Below are positions 1-8,956 of a stretch of 64,000 nucleotides of DNA, one piece after another (position 1 is the stretch's first letter; the number at the start of each line of letters is the position of its first letter). The position numbers and the translations under genes are program-made. This DNA comes from Actinomycetes bacterium (GTDB lineage: Bacteria > Actinomycetota > Acidimicrobiia > Acidimicrobiales > RAAP-2), in contig JAJYVS010000002.1 in the NCBI GenBank assembly GCA_021791895.1, positions 1 through 64,000 on the forward strand, given 5' to 3'. The notes beneath the pieces are model-generated. The model made no database searches, was not told the origin of the DNA, and saw nothing but the letters and a program-made list of their open reading frames with translations.

Positions 1-2
1 GC

Positions 3-185
3 TGGGCGGCAGTCGAAGGCGTCGTCCGCCAGCGCGGGGCCACGGCCATCGCCGTCCACCATCACCGCGTGGGGGAACGCCGAGGTCGAAACGTCGGCCG
101 CGTCGCAGCGGCCCGCAAGCTTCTCACCCTCGTCTACTACGGCCTGCGTGACGGCGAGATCCGCTGCCTGGCCAAGACGGGGTGA
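3..185 (+). mobile_element. IS110-family transposase, C-terminal fragment
   Basis: The frame is open from the window edge and ends at a TGA; it is not in the ORF track because no start codon lies inside the window. The last residues read GRNVGRVAAARKLLTLVYY followed by GLRDGEIRCL, which resembles the C-terminal end of IS110/IS116/IS902 (DEDD) transposases, where a basic helix followed by a LLTLVYYALRDG-like stretch is typical. Only about 60 residues are visible, so intactness of the element cannot be judged. IS110 elements usually lack terminal inverted repeats, so no element end can be placed from sequence alone. The next gene-like trace downstream is a truncated TetR gene, consistent with a transposition-scarred region. 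Confidence 0.75.
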
Positions 186-422
186 GACCCCGAACGGACG
201 CAACGTGGTGCGAGCTCGCCACTTGTCATGGTCCCCGCCTCCTGGCGGCGCGGCCGCGCGCTTGATTGAGCCCACCAGGTTGCGGCCGAACCACTCCATG
301 TCGCCGCCGCGCGACGAAGAGATGACCGGCACCCGGGTTCCGGGTTGCCCAGCCAGTACCGCCTGGCACTGGAGACGGCACGCCACGCGTCCCACCTCGG
401 CACGACCACGGGGGCGCGATCA

Positions 423-442
423 GGAAGCCCTGGCGGGCTTCC
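423..442. repeat. Perfect 8-bp hairpin
   Basis: GGAAGCCC-TGGC-GGGCTTCC is a perfect stem with a 4-nt loop. No T-run follows on either strand, so it is not a textbook intrinsic terminator. It could be a structured end of the adjacent insertion sequence or a read-through block. Confidence 0.5.
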
Positions 443-474
443 CTCCCATGGTGTGATCGACCGCTGACCGGGCC

Positions 475-515
475 GTCAAGGCTTCCCCTACGGGCGGCCT
501 GCGGCCGGCCTTGAC
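475..515. repeat. Inverted repeat GTCAAGGC...GCCTTGAC
   Basis: Two perfect 8-nt arms (GTCAAGGC and GCCTTGAC) are separated by 25 nt that are themselves GC-palindromic (GGCGGCCTGCGGCCG). The structure could fold into a cruciform or branched RNA hairpin. Its position just after an IS110-type transposase end suggests an element-associated repeat. Confidence 0.45.
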
Positions 516-614
516 CGCCCTCCTCGAGCCGCGTCCGATTCTGCGGCTCTGGTTCGTCGCGCCCTGCGACGGATGCCGACTGCTCGCTCTTCCCCTCAGG
601 AGAGGATCAGCGGA

Positions 615-633
615 GCCGGCATTTCATGCCGGC
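615..633. repeat. Perfect 8-bp hairpin next to the TetR break
   Basis: GCCGGCAT-TTC-ATGCCGGC is a perfect stem with a 3-nt loop. It lies about 30 bp beyond the point (near 666) where homology of the adjacent TetR gene ends, so it may mark a recombination or insertion end. Confidence 0.45.
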
Positions 634-884
634 ACTCTCTTGACAGGGGGCGCTCCTTCAGAGATGACATGGCGGTAGAGGGACATCGGGGCAACGCCGA
701 GTTCCGCGGCCAGACTCCTGATGGTCATGTCCTCGTAGCCACCGGCCTGCACAACCCGCATGGCGGTGGCGACCACCTGCTCGCGCGAGATCGTCCCCCA
801 CGGAGCTCGCTGACGAGTCAGCTGGGTCGGTGAACTCATGAGCCCGGTCCCGGGTGCAGGCTCGCTCGGCGCACGACGAGGCAT
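624..884 (-). pseudogene. Truncated TetR-family regulator (DNA-binding domain only)
   Basis: The N-terminal half matches a TetR helix-turn-helix: ISREQVVATAMRVVQAGGYE followed by MTIRSLAAELGVAPMSLYRHV. After SLYRHV, where family members continue with a short Lys/Asp-rich turn and a long ligand-binding domain, the reading frame runs into 13 unrelated residues and stops. The product would be about 86 residues from the ATG at 884 (a second ATG lies at 839) instead of roughly 200. The break near position 666 is close to hairpins and an IS110 fragment, so disruption by rearrangement is likely. A residual DNA-binding peptide cannot be excluded, but dimerisation and ligand binding would be lost. Confidence 0.75.
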
Positions 885-990
885 GCTACTCAGCCCCTGG
901 CCAGGACACTCGGGGTGAGTGTGCTGCGTCCTCTCGCAGGCGGCGAACATCGATTGGGGACGCGCCGGGGCCGATCACGTCCGGAACGGT

Positions 991-1839
991 TCAACCCTTG
1001 ACGGCACCGGCGGTCAGCCCGGCGACCAGCTGGCGCTGGAAGAGGAGCAGGAGGATCGCGATGGGCAGTGCGGCGAGGATGGTCCCGGCGAACACCACGT
1101 TGAACTGGCTGAAGTTGGCCCCACTCAGCTGGCGCAAGCCGATCTGCACGGTACGGACACTGTCGGTCTGGGTCACCACCAATGGCCAGAGGTACTGGTT
1201 CCATGCCGACAGGAACGCGAACAGGGCGAAGGCCGCGATCACCGAGCGGTTGATGGGGGCCACGATCCGGAACAGGAACTTCAGGTGTCCGCAGCCGTCG
1301 AGCTGGGCCGCGTCGCGCAACTCGGGGGGGAATCCCAAGAAGGCCTGCCTGAACAGGAAGATCCCGATTCCGCTGGCGACGAAGGGGAGGATGAGCGACG
1401 GGAAGGTGTTGAGCAGACCCAGCCCATTGATGGTCTGGTAGTTGGGGATCAGTGTGGCCTCGCCCGGCACCATCAGTGTCGCGAGACAGGCGAAGAAGAG
1501 CACCTTGCGGGCTGGGAACTTGAGGAACACGAACGCGTAGGCCGCGAGCACCGAGGTCGTCACCTCCAAGGCGACGATGGCGAAGGTCACGATCGCGCTG
1601 TTGCGCAGGTAGATCCCGAGGCTACCTTGCCGGAAGGCGGTGACGAAGGTGTTCCACTGGGGATCGGTGGGGAACAGCGTCGGGGGTCGGTGGGTGATCT
1701 GTTGGGGGGTGAGCAGGGCGTCGACGATCGTGATGTAGATGGGAAAGAGCACGACGGCCGCCGCGCCGATGAGCACCGCGTAGCGAACCGCCAGGCGTAG
1801 GTGGCGCGTGCGGCGCGCCGAGACCTCAGTCGCTGGCAT
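991..1839 (-). CDS. ugpE: ABC sugar / glycerol-3-phosphate-type permease (UgpE-like)
   Basis: A 282-residue inner-membrane permease of the MalG/UgpE class, with about six membrane segments. It has the EAA-type cytoplasmic loop (ELRDAAQLDGCGHLKFLFRI) that docks the ATPase. The start is ATG at 1839, which overlaps the end of the upstream permease gene by 14 nt, so the pair is probably translationally coupled. It forms the last gene of a ugpB-ugpA-ugpE operon on the minus strand. The substrate is inferred from family membership only; other CUT1 sugars are equally possible. No ATP-binding subunit is encoded nearby, so a shared MsmK/UgpC-type ATPase elsewhere in the genome is needed. Confidence 0.85.
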   Translation of the reverse strand: MPATEVSARRTRHLRLAVRYAVLIGAAAVVLFPIYITIVDALLTPQQITHRPPTLFPTDPQWNTFVTAFRQGSLGIYLRNSAIVTFAIVALEVTTSVLAAYAFVFLKFPARKVLFFACLATLMVPGEATLIPNYQTINGLGLLNTFPSLILPFVASGIGIFLFRQAFLGFPPELRDAAQLDGCGHLKFLFRIVAPINRSVIAAFALFAFLSAWNQYLWPLVVTQTDSVRTVQIGLRQLSGANFSQFNVVFAGTILAALPIAILLLLFQRQLVAGLTAGAVKG

Positions 1840-2719
1840 AGCTCACCCGCCGTTGGAAGAAGAAGAACTGCACGAAGGTCAAGACGAGGAGGATCCCGAA
1901 GAGGGCTATGGAGAGCACGGCCGCGTACCCGGGGTTGTTGAACTGGAACGCCTGTTGGTAGATGTCGTAGATCAGCACGAGCGAGGCATGGTTCGGCCCG
2001 CCCTGGGTCAGAAGGTCGATCTGGCCGAACGACTGGAATCCGCCGATCACGCCGATCACCGCAGCGAAGAAGAGGATCGGTGAGAGCAGGGGGAGCACGA
2101 TCTGGCGGAACCGCACCGAGCCCGATGCACCGTCGACCTTGGCCGCCTCCAGTACCTCCTGGGGGAGCGACTGGAGCGCCGCGCTCATCAAGATGAACGT
2201 GAAGCCGATGTTCTGCCAGACGGTCACCATTGCCACAGCTGGCAGGGCCCAGTGTGGATTGGCGAGGACCCCGTTCCCGCCCGCCTTGCCGAACAGGTAG
2301 CTGAGGACCCCGATCTGGGGGTTGAGCAGCGTGAGGAAGGCGACCGACGCGACCGCGGTCGAAGTCGCGACGGTCGAGGAGTAGATGGTCCGAAAGGCGC
2401 GTATCCCCGGCACCTTGGTGTGGGCCAGGTTGGCCAGGAGCAGACCGATGACGATCCCGGTGGGGACCGTGAGCAACACGAAGAACGCCGTCCGGCCGAG
2501 GTCGCTCACGAACTCCGACGACCCGAGGACCTGGCCGTACTGGTGGAACCCGACGTAATGAGACGGAAGGTTCGGTGTCGGGGGCGCGAGGAAGAACCCG
2601 AGGTAGGCGGTCTTGACCAGCGGGTAGAAGACGAACAGTCCGAAGGCACCCAGGGCGGGCAGGACGAGCAGGTAGCCGAGCGCTCCTTCGCGCAGACGTC
2701 GGAGTGTCCTCGCGCTCAA
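1826..2719 (-). CDS. ugpA: ABC sugar / glycerol-3-phosphate-type permease (UgpA-like)
   Basis: About 297 residues with a MalF/UgpA fold. An N-terminal membrane anchor (LGYLLVLPALGAFGLFVFYP) is followed by further hydrophobic helices and an EAA loop, EVLEAAKVDGASGSVRFRQI. The ORF track joins it to a much longer artificial frame that is the shadow of ugpB. The true start is probably the TTG at 2719, about 20 nt after the ugpB stop; no ATG fits. It ends with a TGA that overlaps the ugpE start. It pairs with UgpE to form the transmembrane channel of a CUT1 importer. The start codon is the least certain part of the call. Confidence 0.8.
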   Translation of the reverse strand: MSARTLRRLREGALGYLLVLPALGAFGLFVFYPLVKTAYLGFFLAPPTPNLPSHYVGFHQYGQVLGSSEFVSDLGRTAFFVLLTVPTGIVIGLLLANLAHTKVPGIRAFRTIYSSTVATSTAVASVAFLTLLNPQIGVLSYLFGKAGGNGVLANPHWALPAVAMVTVWQNIGFTFILMSAALQSLPQEVLEAAKVDGASGSVRFRQIVLPLLSPILFFAAVIGVIGGFQSFGQIDLLTQGGPNHASLVLIYDIYQQAFQFNNPGYAAVLSIALFGILLVLTFVQFFFFQRRVSYASD

Positions 2720-2739
2720 CCCTGCGCCCGCCGAGCGAC

Positions 2740-4197
2740 TCAGACCCGTTGGTTGTAGGACCGGATGGCGCTGTTGGCGGCCGAGGCGGCCTGGCTGAGC
2801 GCCTGCTTCGCCGGCGTGCCGTTGGACAGAGCCGCCAGGGCGTTCTGGATGGCGGTGTCGATCTGGTTCGCGGCGCCCGAGACATACCCCGCACAAGCCG
2901 GGTTCACCGGGCTCGACAGCAGTTGCTGGTACGGGACCCGGTAGCCGGGAACCGACTTCCACGCCTTGGACAGTGTCGGGTTTGACAACGAAGCCTTGCG
3001 CACCGGCACGTACCCGGTGCCCACCGCCCAGGTGGCCTGCTGGGCCGGCGAAGTCAGGAACTTGATGAACTGCCACGCCGCGTCCTGGTGGGCCGCCGAC
3101 TTCTTCACGATGTACAGACCGGCACCGCCGATGAAAACGCCACCGGCCTTCGTCGGCTTGGACCCAGGAGAGGGGATCGGCCCGACCCCCAGCTTCACAT
3201 TGGCGTATTGCTTTTGGGTCAGCACCGAGAGGATGGTGCCGAGCGCGGCGGAGGTGTCGAGCGTCATCGGTGCGATACCCGAGCCGATCGCCAGCAGGTT
3301 GTCGTAGACGCCGGTACCGGTGGGTGCGGTCTCCTGTGCCAACTTGTCGTTGAGCATGCCGGACCACCAGCTGAAGATGGACCTCCCGAGCGCGTCGTCG
3401 AACGTCACTGCGGTGGCGCGTCCTTTGCGGCCGTTGCTGTGGTTCACGACCGTCTTGTTCCCGAGCGACATGAACAGCTCGAAGGTCGCCGGCGCGCCCT
3501 TCAGGCTCATCCCGTACTTGGCCGCACCGCTTGAGACGATCTTCTTGGCCGCGCTTCGCAGCGCGTTCAGTGTCGTCGGCGGCTTGGTCGGATCGAGGCC
3601 CGCCTTGGCGAGCACGTTCTGGTCGTAGTAGAGGACCTGGCTGGAGATGTTGAACGGCATGGCCCAAAGCGTGCCGTTCACCCGGAAGTAGTTGAGCATC
3701 GAAGGGACGTAGTCCCCGAGTGAGTAGTGGTCGGCCGCGACGGCGGAGCCCACGGGAACCACACTCTGGCTGTCGATGAGCAATTGGATGAGCGAGGTCT
3801 CCCACTGGAGGACGTCGGGGAGCTTCGAGGTCCCGGCCGAGAGCGCCGTCGTGTAGGCGGTCAGGGTGTCGGTGTAGCTGTTCTGACCGACCAGGTTGAC
3901 CCTGACGTTCTTCTGGGAACGCTGGAACTGGGCGGTCAGCTTCTGGAGGGTCTGGAGATTGGCCTCGGTCATGGAGTGCCACATGGTGATCGAGACCGGC
4001 TTCGACTTGGACCCCTTCGCCGCCCCGATCGGGAATTTCGACTTCGCCTCTGCTACTCCGGGAAGCAACAGGCCGACCCCGGCGCCGACACCGACCGCAG
4101 CGGCGCTCCGGAGCAGGTCACGACGGGTGAACGCCGGACCTCCCGTGAGGGCCGAGAGGACCGAAGCACTCAGGGGCTCTCGGTCGTCATTGTCCAT
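2740..4197 (-). CDS. ugpB: ABC transporter extracellular solute-binding protein (UgpB/MalE class), Tat-exported
   Basis: A 485-residue solute-binding protein. The N-terminus carries a twin-arginine motif (TRRDLLRSAAAVGVGAG) followed by a hydrophobic stretch and an AEA cleavage-like site, so export by the Tat system is expected. The mature part has the family-1 extracellular binding-protein pattern, including VSITMWHSM at its beginning and YDQNVLAKAGLDPTKPPTT in the middle. It is the first gene of the ugpBAE operon and would deliver substrate to the two permeases. Related proteins bind sugars, oligosaccharides or glycerol-phosphodiesters, and the sequence alone does not say which. A glycerophosphodiesterase is encoded elsewhere in the window (39.5-40.2 kb), which is only a weak hint towards glycerol phosphates. 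Confidence 0.85.
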   Translation of the reverse strand: MDNDDREPLSASVLSALTGGPAFTRRDLLRSAAAVGVGAGVGLLLPGVAEAKSKFPIGAAKGSKSKPVSITMWHSMTEANLQTLQKLTAQFQRSQKNVRVNLVGQNSYTDTLTAYTTALSAGTSKLPDVLQWETSLIQLLIDSQSVVPVGSAVAADHYSLGDYVPSMLNYFRVNGTLWAMPFNISSQVLYYDQNVLAKAGLDPTKPPTTLNALRSAAKKIVSSGAAKYGMSLKGAPATFELFMSLGNKTVVNHSNGRKGRATAVTFDDALGRSIFSWWSGMLNDKLAQETAPTGTGVYDNLLAIGSGIAPMTLDTSAALGTILSVLTQKQYANVKLGVGPIPSPGSKPTKAGGVFIGGAGLYIVKKSAAHQDAAWQFIKFLTSPAQQATWAVGTGYVPVRKASLSNPTLSKAWKSVPGYRVPYQQLLSSPVNPACAGYVSGAANQIDTAIQNALAALSNGTPAKQALSQAASAANSAIRSYNQRV

Positions 4198-4232
4198 GCG
4201 CTGATGCTAAGCCCGCCGATCCTCCCATTGAT

Positions 4233-4248
4233 AGGGACCAAATTCCCT
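4233..4248. promoter_or_regulatory. Inverted repeat upstream of ugpB (candidate operator)
   Basis: AGGGA-CCAAAT-TCCCT lies 36-51 bp upstream of the ugpB ATG. Sugar importers of this class are commonly controlled by LacI- or GntR-type repressors binding such repeats. No regulator gene is adjacent, so this is only a candidate site. Confidence 0.3.
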
Positions 4249-4302
4249 GGATTCGGGGTGTCGGGAACCTAACATCGTCCTACGTAGACCCTGCCCTCGC
4301 TG

Positions 4303-6592
4303 GTGCGACGAACGCACACGGACGGCTCTCTAGCCGGGGCGACCCGTTTCGACACCAGGGGAGCGAAGCACGACCGACGCCGCTGGCGACTGCCGGGCTC
4401 TCTCCCCGCGTGGATCGTCCTCGTGATCGGCGTCCCCACCTCGGTGATCGGGGCCGCACGGTGGCAGAGCTACGCCTCCAACCAGCAACGACAGCGGCTG
4501 AACACGACCACCGAGACCGTGGCCTCCACGTTGTCGGCCCATCTCCAACGAGACCAGGACCTGGTCCAGGTCTCCGGTCGACCGTCGCCACCGGGTTGAC
4601 CACCACCAACGCATCGCTCGAACAGCTCTTCACGACCATCGGGCCGCAGCGCTACCCGGGGGCCGTGGGGCTCGCCTACGTGGAGAAGGTCAACGCCGGC
4701 TCGCTCTCCACCTTCGAGCGCCAGGTGAACGCGGATCCTGCGCTGGGCCAGGCGGTGACGTTCACGCTGAGTCCGCCGGGCACCCGCCCCTAGTACTGCC
4801 TGACCCGTCTGATCGCCGCACACCGGGCGAACGTCACCCAGGGGGGGAGCCAGCCCACGAGTCTCGGTGCCGCCCTGCCCTCGTTGCTCAACCCCGGCTT
4901 CGACCACTGCGACAGCGCCTTCAACGGGCTGCTGCACGCGGCGGCCCGGACCGGCGCGCCCGAGATGGGTCAGATCCTGCCCCTCCTCAGAGCGTCGGTG
5001 CCGGGAGCGGTCAAGCTCGGCGCTGCGTCCCAGGCCTCCGACCTCATCGAGATGGCCCTGCCGGTCTAAGCCGCCGGCCAACCCACCGCCGTCGCCGCGG
5101 AGCGCGAACAGGCCGTCATCGGCTGGGCCGCCGGCCTCATCAACCCGGGCCAGGCGACGGCTCCGATCCTCCAGAGCGTGGGCGGTCTGTCGATCGCGCT
5201 CAGCTACCGGAACCCGATCGGACAAGACTCCGTGATCGCCACCGCTGGTCAGCGAAGCAGCTCCGACGTCTTCCGGAGGGTGCAGCTGTCCCTCCCGGGG
5301 ACCTGGGACGCCCTGATCGGGCTCCCACCCGACGCCGCCTCGCCCACGGTCCAAGCCTTGGGCGTCTTGGACGTCGGACTGATCCTGACCGTCTTGCTGT
5401 TCACCCTGCTGGTGCGCATGGCCAAGGCCCGGGAGCGGGCGCAGAAGGTGGCGTCGTCGACGAGCGCCGAACTGGCACACCGGAGCCTCCACGACCAGCT
5501 CACCGGACTACCGAACCGGGACCTCATCTTCGACCGGGCCGGCCACATGCTGGCCCGGTCCAAACGCGACCTCGCACCGCTGGCCGCCTTCTACATCGAC
5601 CTCGACAACTTCAAGGCCATCAATGAGTCGTTGGGGCACGCGACCGGCGACCACCTCCTGAGGGCGATCGCCCTCAGGAGGTGGTCGCCGGTCCGGGCGT
5701 CCGACACGCTCGGCCGGGTCGGCGGTGACCAGTTCGTCGTCCTGGCCGATGCCATCTCCATCAACGAAGGACCCGATCCCATCGCCCGCAAACTCCTGGG
5801 CGCGTTCGCCCAACCCTTCTCGGGCCTGAAGCCGGGCACACCGTTGCGGGTCTCGGCCACCTTCGGTGTGGCCCGGGGCCAGCGCGACAGCGCGGCGGAG
5901 CTCATCCGGGATGCCGGTATCGCGCTCAACGCGGCCAAGAGCACGGCCAAGGGTCGGTGCCTGTACTTCGAGCCCGAGACGCAGACAGCGGCCCGTGGTC
6001 GGCTCGATCTCGAGCTCGACCTGCGGATGGCGGTCGAGCAGAACCAGTTCGTCGTCTACCAGCCCATCTTCCGCCTGCACGACTCGAGCCCCGCTACCTG
6101 ACCATCGAGGTGACCGAGAGCGTGCTCATGGACGACGCCGACGAGGCGATCAGGCATCTGCTCCGGCTCAAGTCCCTCGGGGTGCGGATCGCGATCGACG
6201 ATTTCGGGACGGGGTACTCCTCGCTCTCGTACCTCCGCCAGTTCCCCGTCGACGTCTTGAAGATCGATCGCTCCTTCGTTTCGTCGTCACAAGACTCCCA
6301 GGGGCGGGCGCTCCTCCACACGATGGTCTCGCTCGGACGCTCCATGGGCGTCGAGACCGTGGCAGAAGGCATCGAGCAGGAGGCCGAGCTGCGAATCCTC
6401 CAGGCCGAAGGGTGCAGCACCGGTCAGGGTTATCTCCTGGCCAGTCCCATGGGCAAGGACGTGCTCTGGAGCCGCCTCACGCGAGCCCCGGTCCCGGCGG
6501 GCGTTGAGGTCCCCCTGCGGCCGCTCAGCCGAGTTCGGCCAGCACGGCCTCGATGTCCGCGTCCACCACGCCAGGCACGGCGATCTGGCTGA
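4303..6592 (+). pseudogene. CHASE-GGDEF-EAL cyclic-di-GMP signalling protein, multiply inactivated
   Basis: Pieces in different frames assemble into one former protein. First comes an N-terminal membrane helix (LPAWIVLVIGVPTSVIGAA). A CHASE sensor domain follows, then a second membrane helix (VGLILTVLLFTLLVRM), a GGDEF domain with GRVGGDQF instead of GG(D/E)EF, and an EAL domain (ESVLMDD, DDFGTGYSSL, LKIDRSF). Lesions are a 1-nt frameshift near 4580 and in-frame stops at 4791 (TAG) and 5067 (TAA), both where a tyrosine is expected. There is also a deletion plus frameshift near 6085 that removes roughly 100 residues of the EAL domain, including its signature. A 52-bp palindrome sits in the GGDEF part. 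The 3' end overlaps the end of thrC on the other strand. The gene is dead for c-di-GMP turnover. Confidence 0.85.
5642..5693. repeat. Perfect 52-bp palindrome inside the broken GGDEF gene
   Basis: The two 26-nt arms are exact reverse complements with no spacer, centred between 5667 and 5668; the left arm begins GACCGGCGACCACCTCC. The palindrome is in frame and keeps the length of the GGDEF domain, but it changes the expected residues after AIALR into RWSPV. This is the pattern expected from template switching that perfected an imperfect inverted repeat. Confidence 0.9.
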
Positions 6593-7562
6593 TGGCGAGA
6601 TCCGGATCCTTCAGCCCGTGGCCGGTCAGCACGCAGACCACGGTCGACCCCGGAGGGACCTCGGTGGCCAGGAGTCCGGCCACCGAGGCGGCCGATGCCG
6701 CTTCGCAGAAGACCGACTCCTCTTCGGCCAGGAAGCGATAGGCGGCCAGGATCTCCTCGTCGGTGACGGCACGGATGGCCCCACCCGACTCGTTCGCCGC
6801 CGCGGTCGCGGCGTACCAGCTGGCCGGGTTGCCGATGCGGATGGCGGTGGCGACCGTCTCGGGCTCCTCGACGACGTGCCCGAGCACGATGGGCGCGGCG
6901 CCGGCGGCCTGGAACCCGAGCATCCGCGGCAGCTTGGTCGACCAACCGGCATCCTGATACTCGCGATAACCCCGCCAGTAGGCGGTGATGTTGCCCGCGT
7001 TGCCCACCGGGATGCAGTGGACGTCGGGCGCGTCGCCCAGCACGTCGACGATTTCGAATGCCGCCGTCTTCTGACCCTCGATGCGCAACGGGTTGACCGA
7101 GTTGACCACCGTCACCGGGGCTCGTTCGGGGAGAGCCCGGACGATGTGCAGGGCCTGGTCGAAGTTGCCCCGCACCTGCAGGACTCGGGCCCCGTGGATG
7201 AGGGCCTGGGCGAGCTTGCCCAGCGCGATGTGGCCCTCGGGGATGAGGACCACGCAGCGAAGGCCGGCTCGACTGGCATAGGCCGCGGCGGACGCCGAGG
7301 TGTTCCCGGTCGACGCGCACACCACCGCCTTCGTCCCCTGACCGAGCGCGCTCGAGATCGCCACAGTCATGCCCCGGTCCTTGAACGAACCGGTGGGGTT
7401 GGCCCCCTCGACCTTCAAATAGACGGTCGCACCGACCCGCTCGGAGAGCCGAGGGGCGGGCACCAGCGGCGTGCCCCCCTCGAGCAAGGTGACCACCGGA
7501 TCGCCGTCGCGGATCGGCAGGTACTGGCGATACTCCTCGATGACCCCGCGCCAGCCGGGCAT
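6525..7562 (-). CDS. thrC: Threonine synthase
   Basis: A 345-residue PLP-dependent fold-type II enzyme converting O-phospho-L-homoserine to L-threonine. The PLP lysine is K61 in [12 protein letters not shown], and the phosphate/PLP-binding region is [15 protein letters not shown]. The C-terminal half contains the conserved [15 protein letters not shown] segment. The start ATG at 7562 lies 1 nt after the homoserine dehydrogenase stop, so the two genes are almost certainly co-translated. The short form without the N-terminal extension matches actinobacterial ThrC. Homoserine kinase (thrB), which often follows in actinobacteria, is not in the window. Downstream is the remnant EAL pseudogene on the opposite strand. 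Confidence 0.95.
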   Translation of the reverse strand: MPGWRGVIEEYRQYLPIRDGDPVVTLLEGGTPLVPAPRLSERVGATVYLKVEGANPTGSFKDRGMTVAISSALGQGTKAVVCASTGNTSASAAAYASRAGLRCVVLIPEGHIALGKLAQALIHGARVLQVRGNFDQALHIVRALPERAPVTVVNSVNPLRIEGQKTAAFEIVDVLGDAPDVHCIPVGNAGNITAYWRGYREYQDAGWSTKLPRMLGFQAAGAAPIVLGHVVEEPETVATAIRIGNPASWYAATAAANESGGAIRAVTDEEILAAYRFLAEEESVFCEAASAASVAGLLATEVPPGSTVVCVLTGHGLKDPDLAISQIAVPGVVDADIEAVLAELG

Positions 7563-7563
7563 C

Positions 7564-8910
7564 TCAGGCGCCGGGGCTTGGACCGGAGCTCTCGGTTCCG
7601 ATCACTCGCAGCACGGCACCGATCCGGTCCACGACCTCGAGCTTGCGCAGCTCGGCGACCGTGTCCGACACCGCGCCGCCGTCGGCCATGTGGGTGAGGA
7701 AGATCAACCGCGCCTCGTCTCCCAGCCCCTTCTGTTCCATCCAACGGATGGAGACGCCGTGCTCACCCATGACCCCGGCCACCGAGGCCAAAACCCCGGG
7801 CCGGTCGATCACGTCCATGCTCAGGTAGAAAGGCGAACACAGCTTCTCGATCGGCACCAGATCGACCGCCACCCGACGCGACGCCGGCGGGGTGGATCCG
7901 CCGTGACGGAGGTGGCGCGCCGCCACGATGAGGTCCCCCAGCACCGCGCTGGCCGCAGCACTGCCCCCGGCGCCCTGGCCGTAGAGCATCATCTCCCCGG
8001 CGTGCTCGCCCTCGATGAACACCGCATTGTTTGCCCCGTTGACCGATGCGAGGGGGTGGCCCGAGGGAACCACCGCCGGGTGCACGCGCACCGAGATCGC
8101 CGAACCCCCCCGGACGCGTTCGGCCACGGCCAGGGGCTTGATGACGTACCCGAGCTGGGCGGCGTAGCGGACGTCGGATTGGGTGACCGCGGTGATCCCC
8201 TCCCGATGCACGTCGTCCACCACCACGTTGGCACCGAAGGCGAGGGTGGCCAGGATCGCCGCCTTGGCCGCGGCGTCGTGCCCCTCGACGTCGGCACTCG
8301 GGTCCGCTTCGGCCAGGCCAAGTTCCTGGGCCTCGGTCAGGGCCTCCTCGTAGGTCGTCCCCTCGGTGGCCATCTTGCTCAGGATGAAGTTGGTGGTCCC
8401 GTTGACGATGCCCATCACCCGAAGGATCCGCTCGCCGGCCAGCGACTCCCGGAGGGGTCGCACGATGGGGATCGCACTGCCCACCGCCGCCTCGTAGAGG
8501 AGGTCCACGCCGTTGCGCGAAGCGAGGTCGGCGAGCTCGCCGCCCACCCGGGCCAAGAGCGCCTTGTTCCCGCTCACGACGGACTTCCCGGCACCGAGCG
8601 CCGCCTCGACCAGGCGCTGCGCCGGGTCGAGGCCCCCGATGAGCTCCACGACCACGTCGACGTCGTCCCGTTCGACAAGGCTCTTGGCGTCCTGGGTGAG
8701 CAGGTCGTGCGGGAACCAAGGCCGCACCGAGCGGGACTCTTCGGGCCGGCGGACGGCGATCCCCACGATCTGGAGCCTGACCCCTGCCGACAGTTCGATC
8801 TCGCGCCCATTGGCCGGATCGAAGATCATCTCGACCAGGGCGGTGCCCACGTTGCCGCAGCCGAGCAACGCCACCCGGACGGCGGAGGCGTCGTGACCGG
8901 TCGCGCTCAC
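7564..8910 (-). CDS. hom: Homoserine dehydrogenase with C-terminal ACT domain
   Basis: A 448-residue NAD(P)-dependent enzyme reducing aspartate semialdehyde to homoserine. The Rossmann motif is LLGCGNVG near residues 15-22. The catalytic region includes [14 protein letters not shown] and [18 protein letters not shown]. The last 85 residues or so ([20 protein letters not shown]) form an ACT domain, which in this family mediates feedback inhibition by threonine. The start is GTG at 8910. It lies 46 nt after lysA and 1 nt before thrC in a lysA-hom-thrC operon, matching the conserved actinobacterial order. Confidence 0.95.
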   Translation of the reverse strand: MSATGHDASAVRVALLGCGNVGTALVEMIFDPANGREIELSAGVRLQIVGIAVRRPEESRSVRPWFPHDLLTQDAKSLVERDDVDVVVELIGGLDPAQRLVEAALGAGKSVVSGNKALLARVGGELADLASRNGVDLLYEAAVGSAIPIVRPLRESLAGERILRVMGIVNGTTNFILSKMATEGTTYEEALTEAQELGLAEADPSADVEGHDAAAKAAILATLAFGANVVVDDVHREGITAVTQSDVRYAAQLGYVIKPLAVAERVRGGSAISVRVHPAVVPSGHPLASVNGANNAVFIEGEHAGEMMLYGQGAGGSAAASAVLGDLIVAARHLRHGGSTPPASRRVAVDLVPIEKLCSPFYLSMDVIDRPGVLASVAGVMGEHGVSIRWMEQKGLGDEARLIFLTHMADGGAVSDTVAELRKLEVVDRIGAVLRVIGTESSGPSPGA

Positions 8911-8956
8911 CCGATCACGCTACCGCCTGGGATGGCGGGACCTTCGACCTCCGGGC

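Larger units (their letters stand above)
186..623. other. Non-coding stretch downstream of the transposase
   Basis: I see no convincing gene here; the short ORFs have arginine/proline-rich shadow compositions. The stretch holds several inverted repeats that are listed separately, and it may include the 3' end of the IS110-type element. Confidence 0.5.

Noticed and set aside
1826-3982. 718-aa ORF that seems to fuse a long protein to the UgpA permease
   Set aside because: Only the C-terminal ~297 residues are a permease; the rest is an out-of-frame shadow of ugpB.
4791-5069. Possible stop-codon recoding (TAG and TAA both at expected tyrosines)
   Set aside because: Both stop types are affected and the same gene carries frameshifts and a deletion, so decay explains it; no recoding elements are seen.
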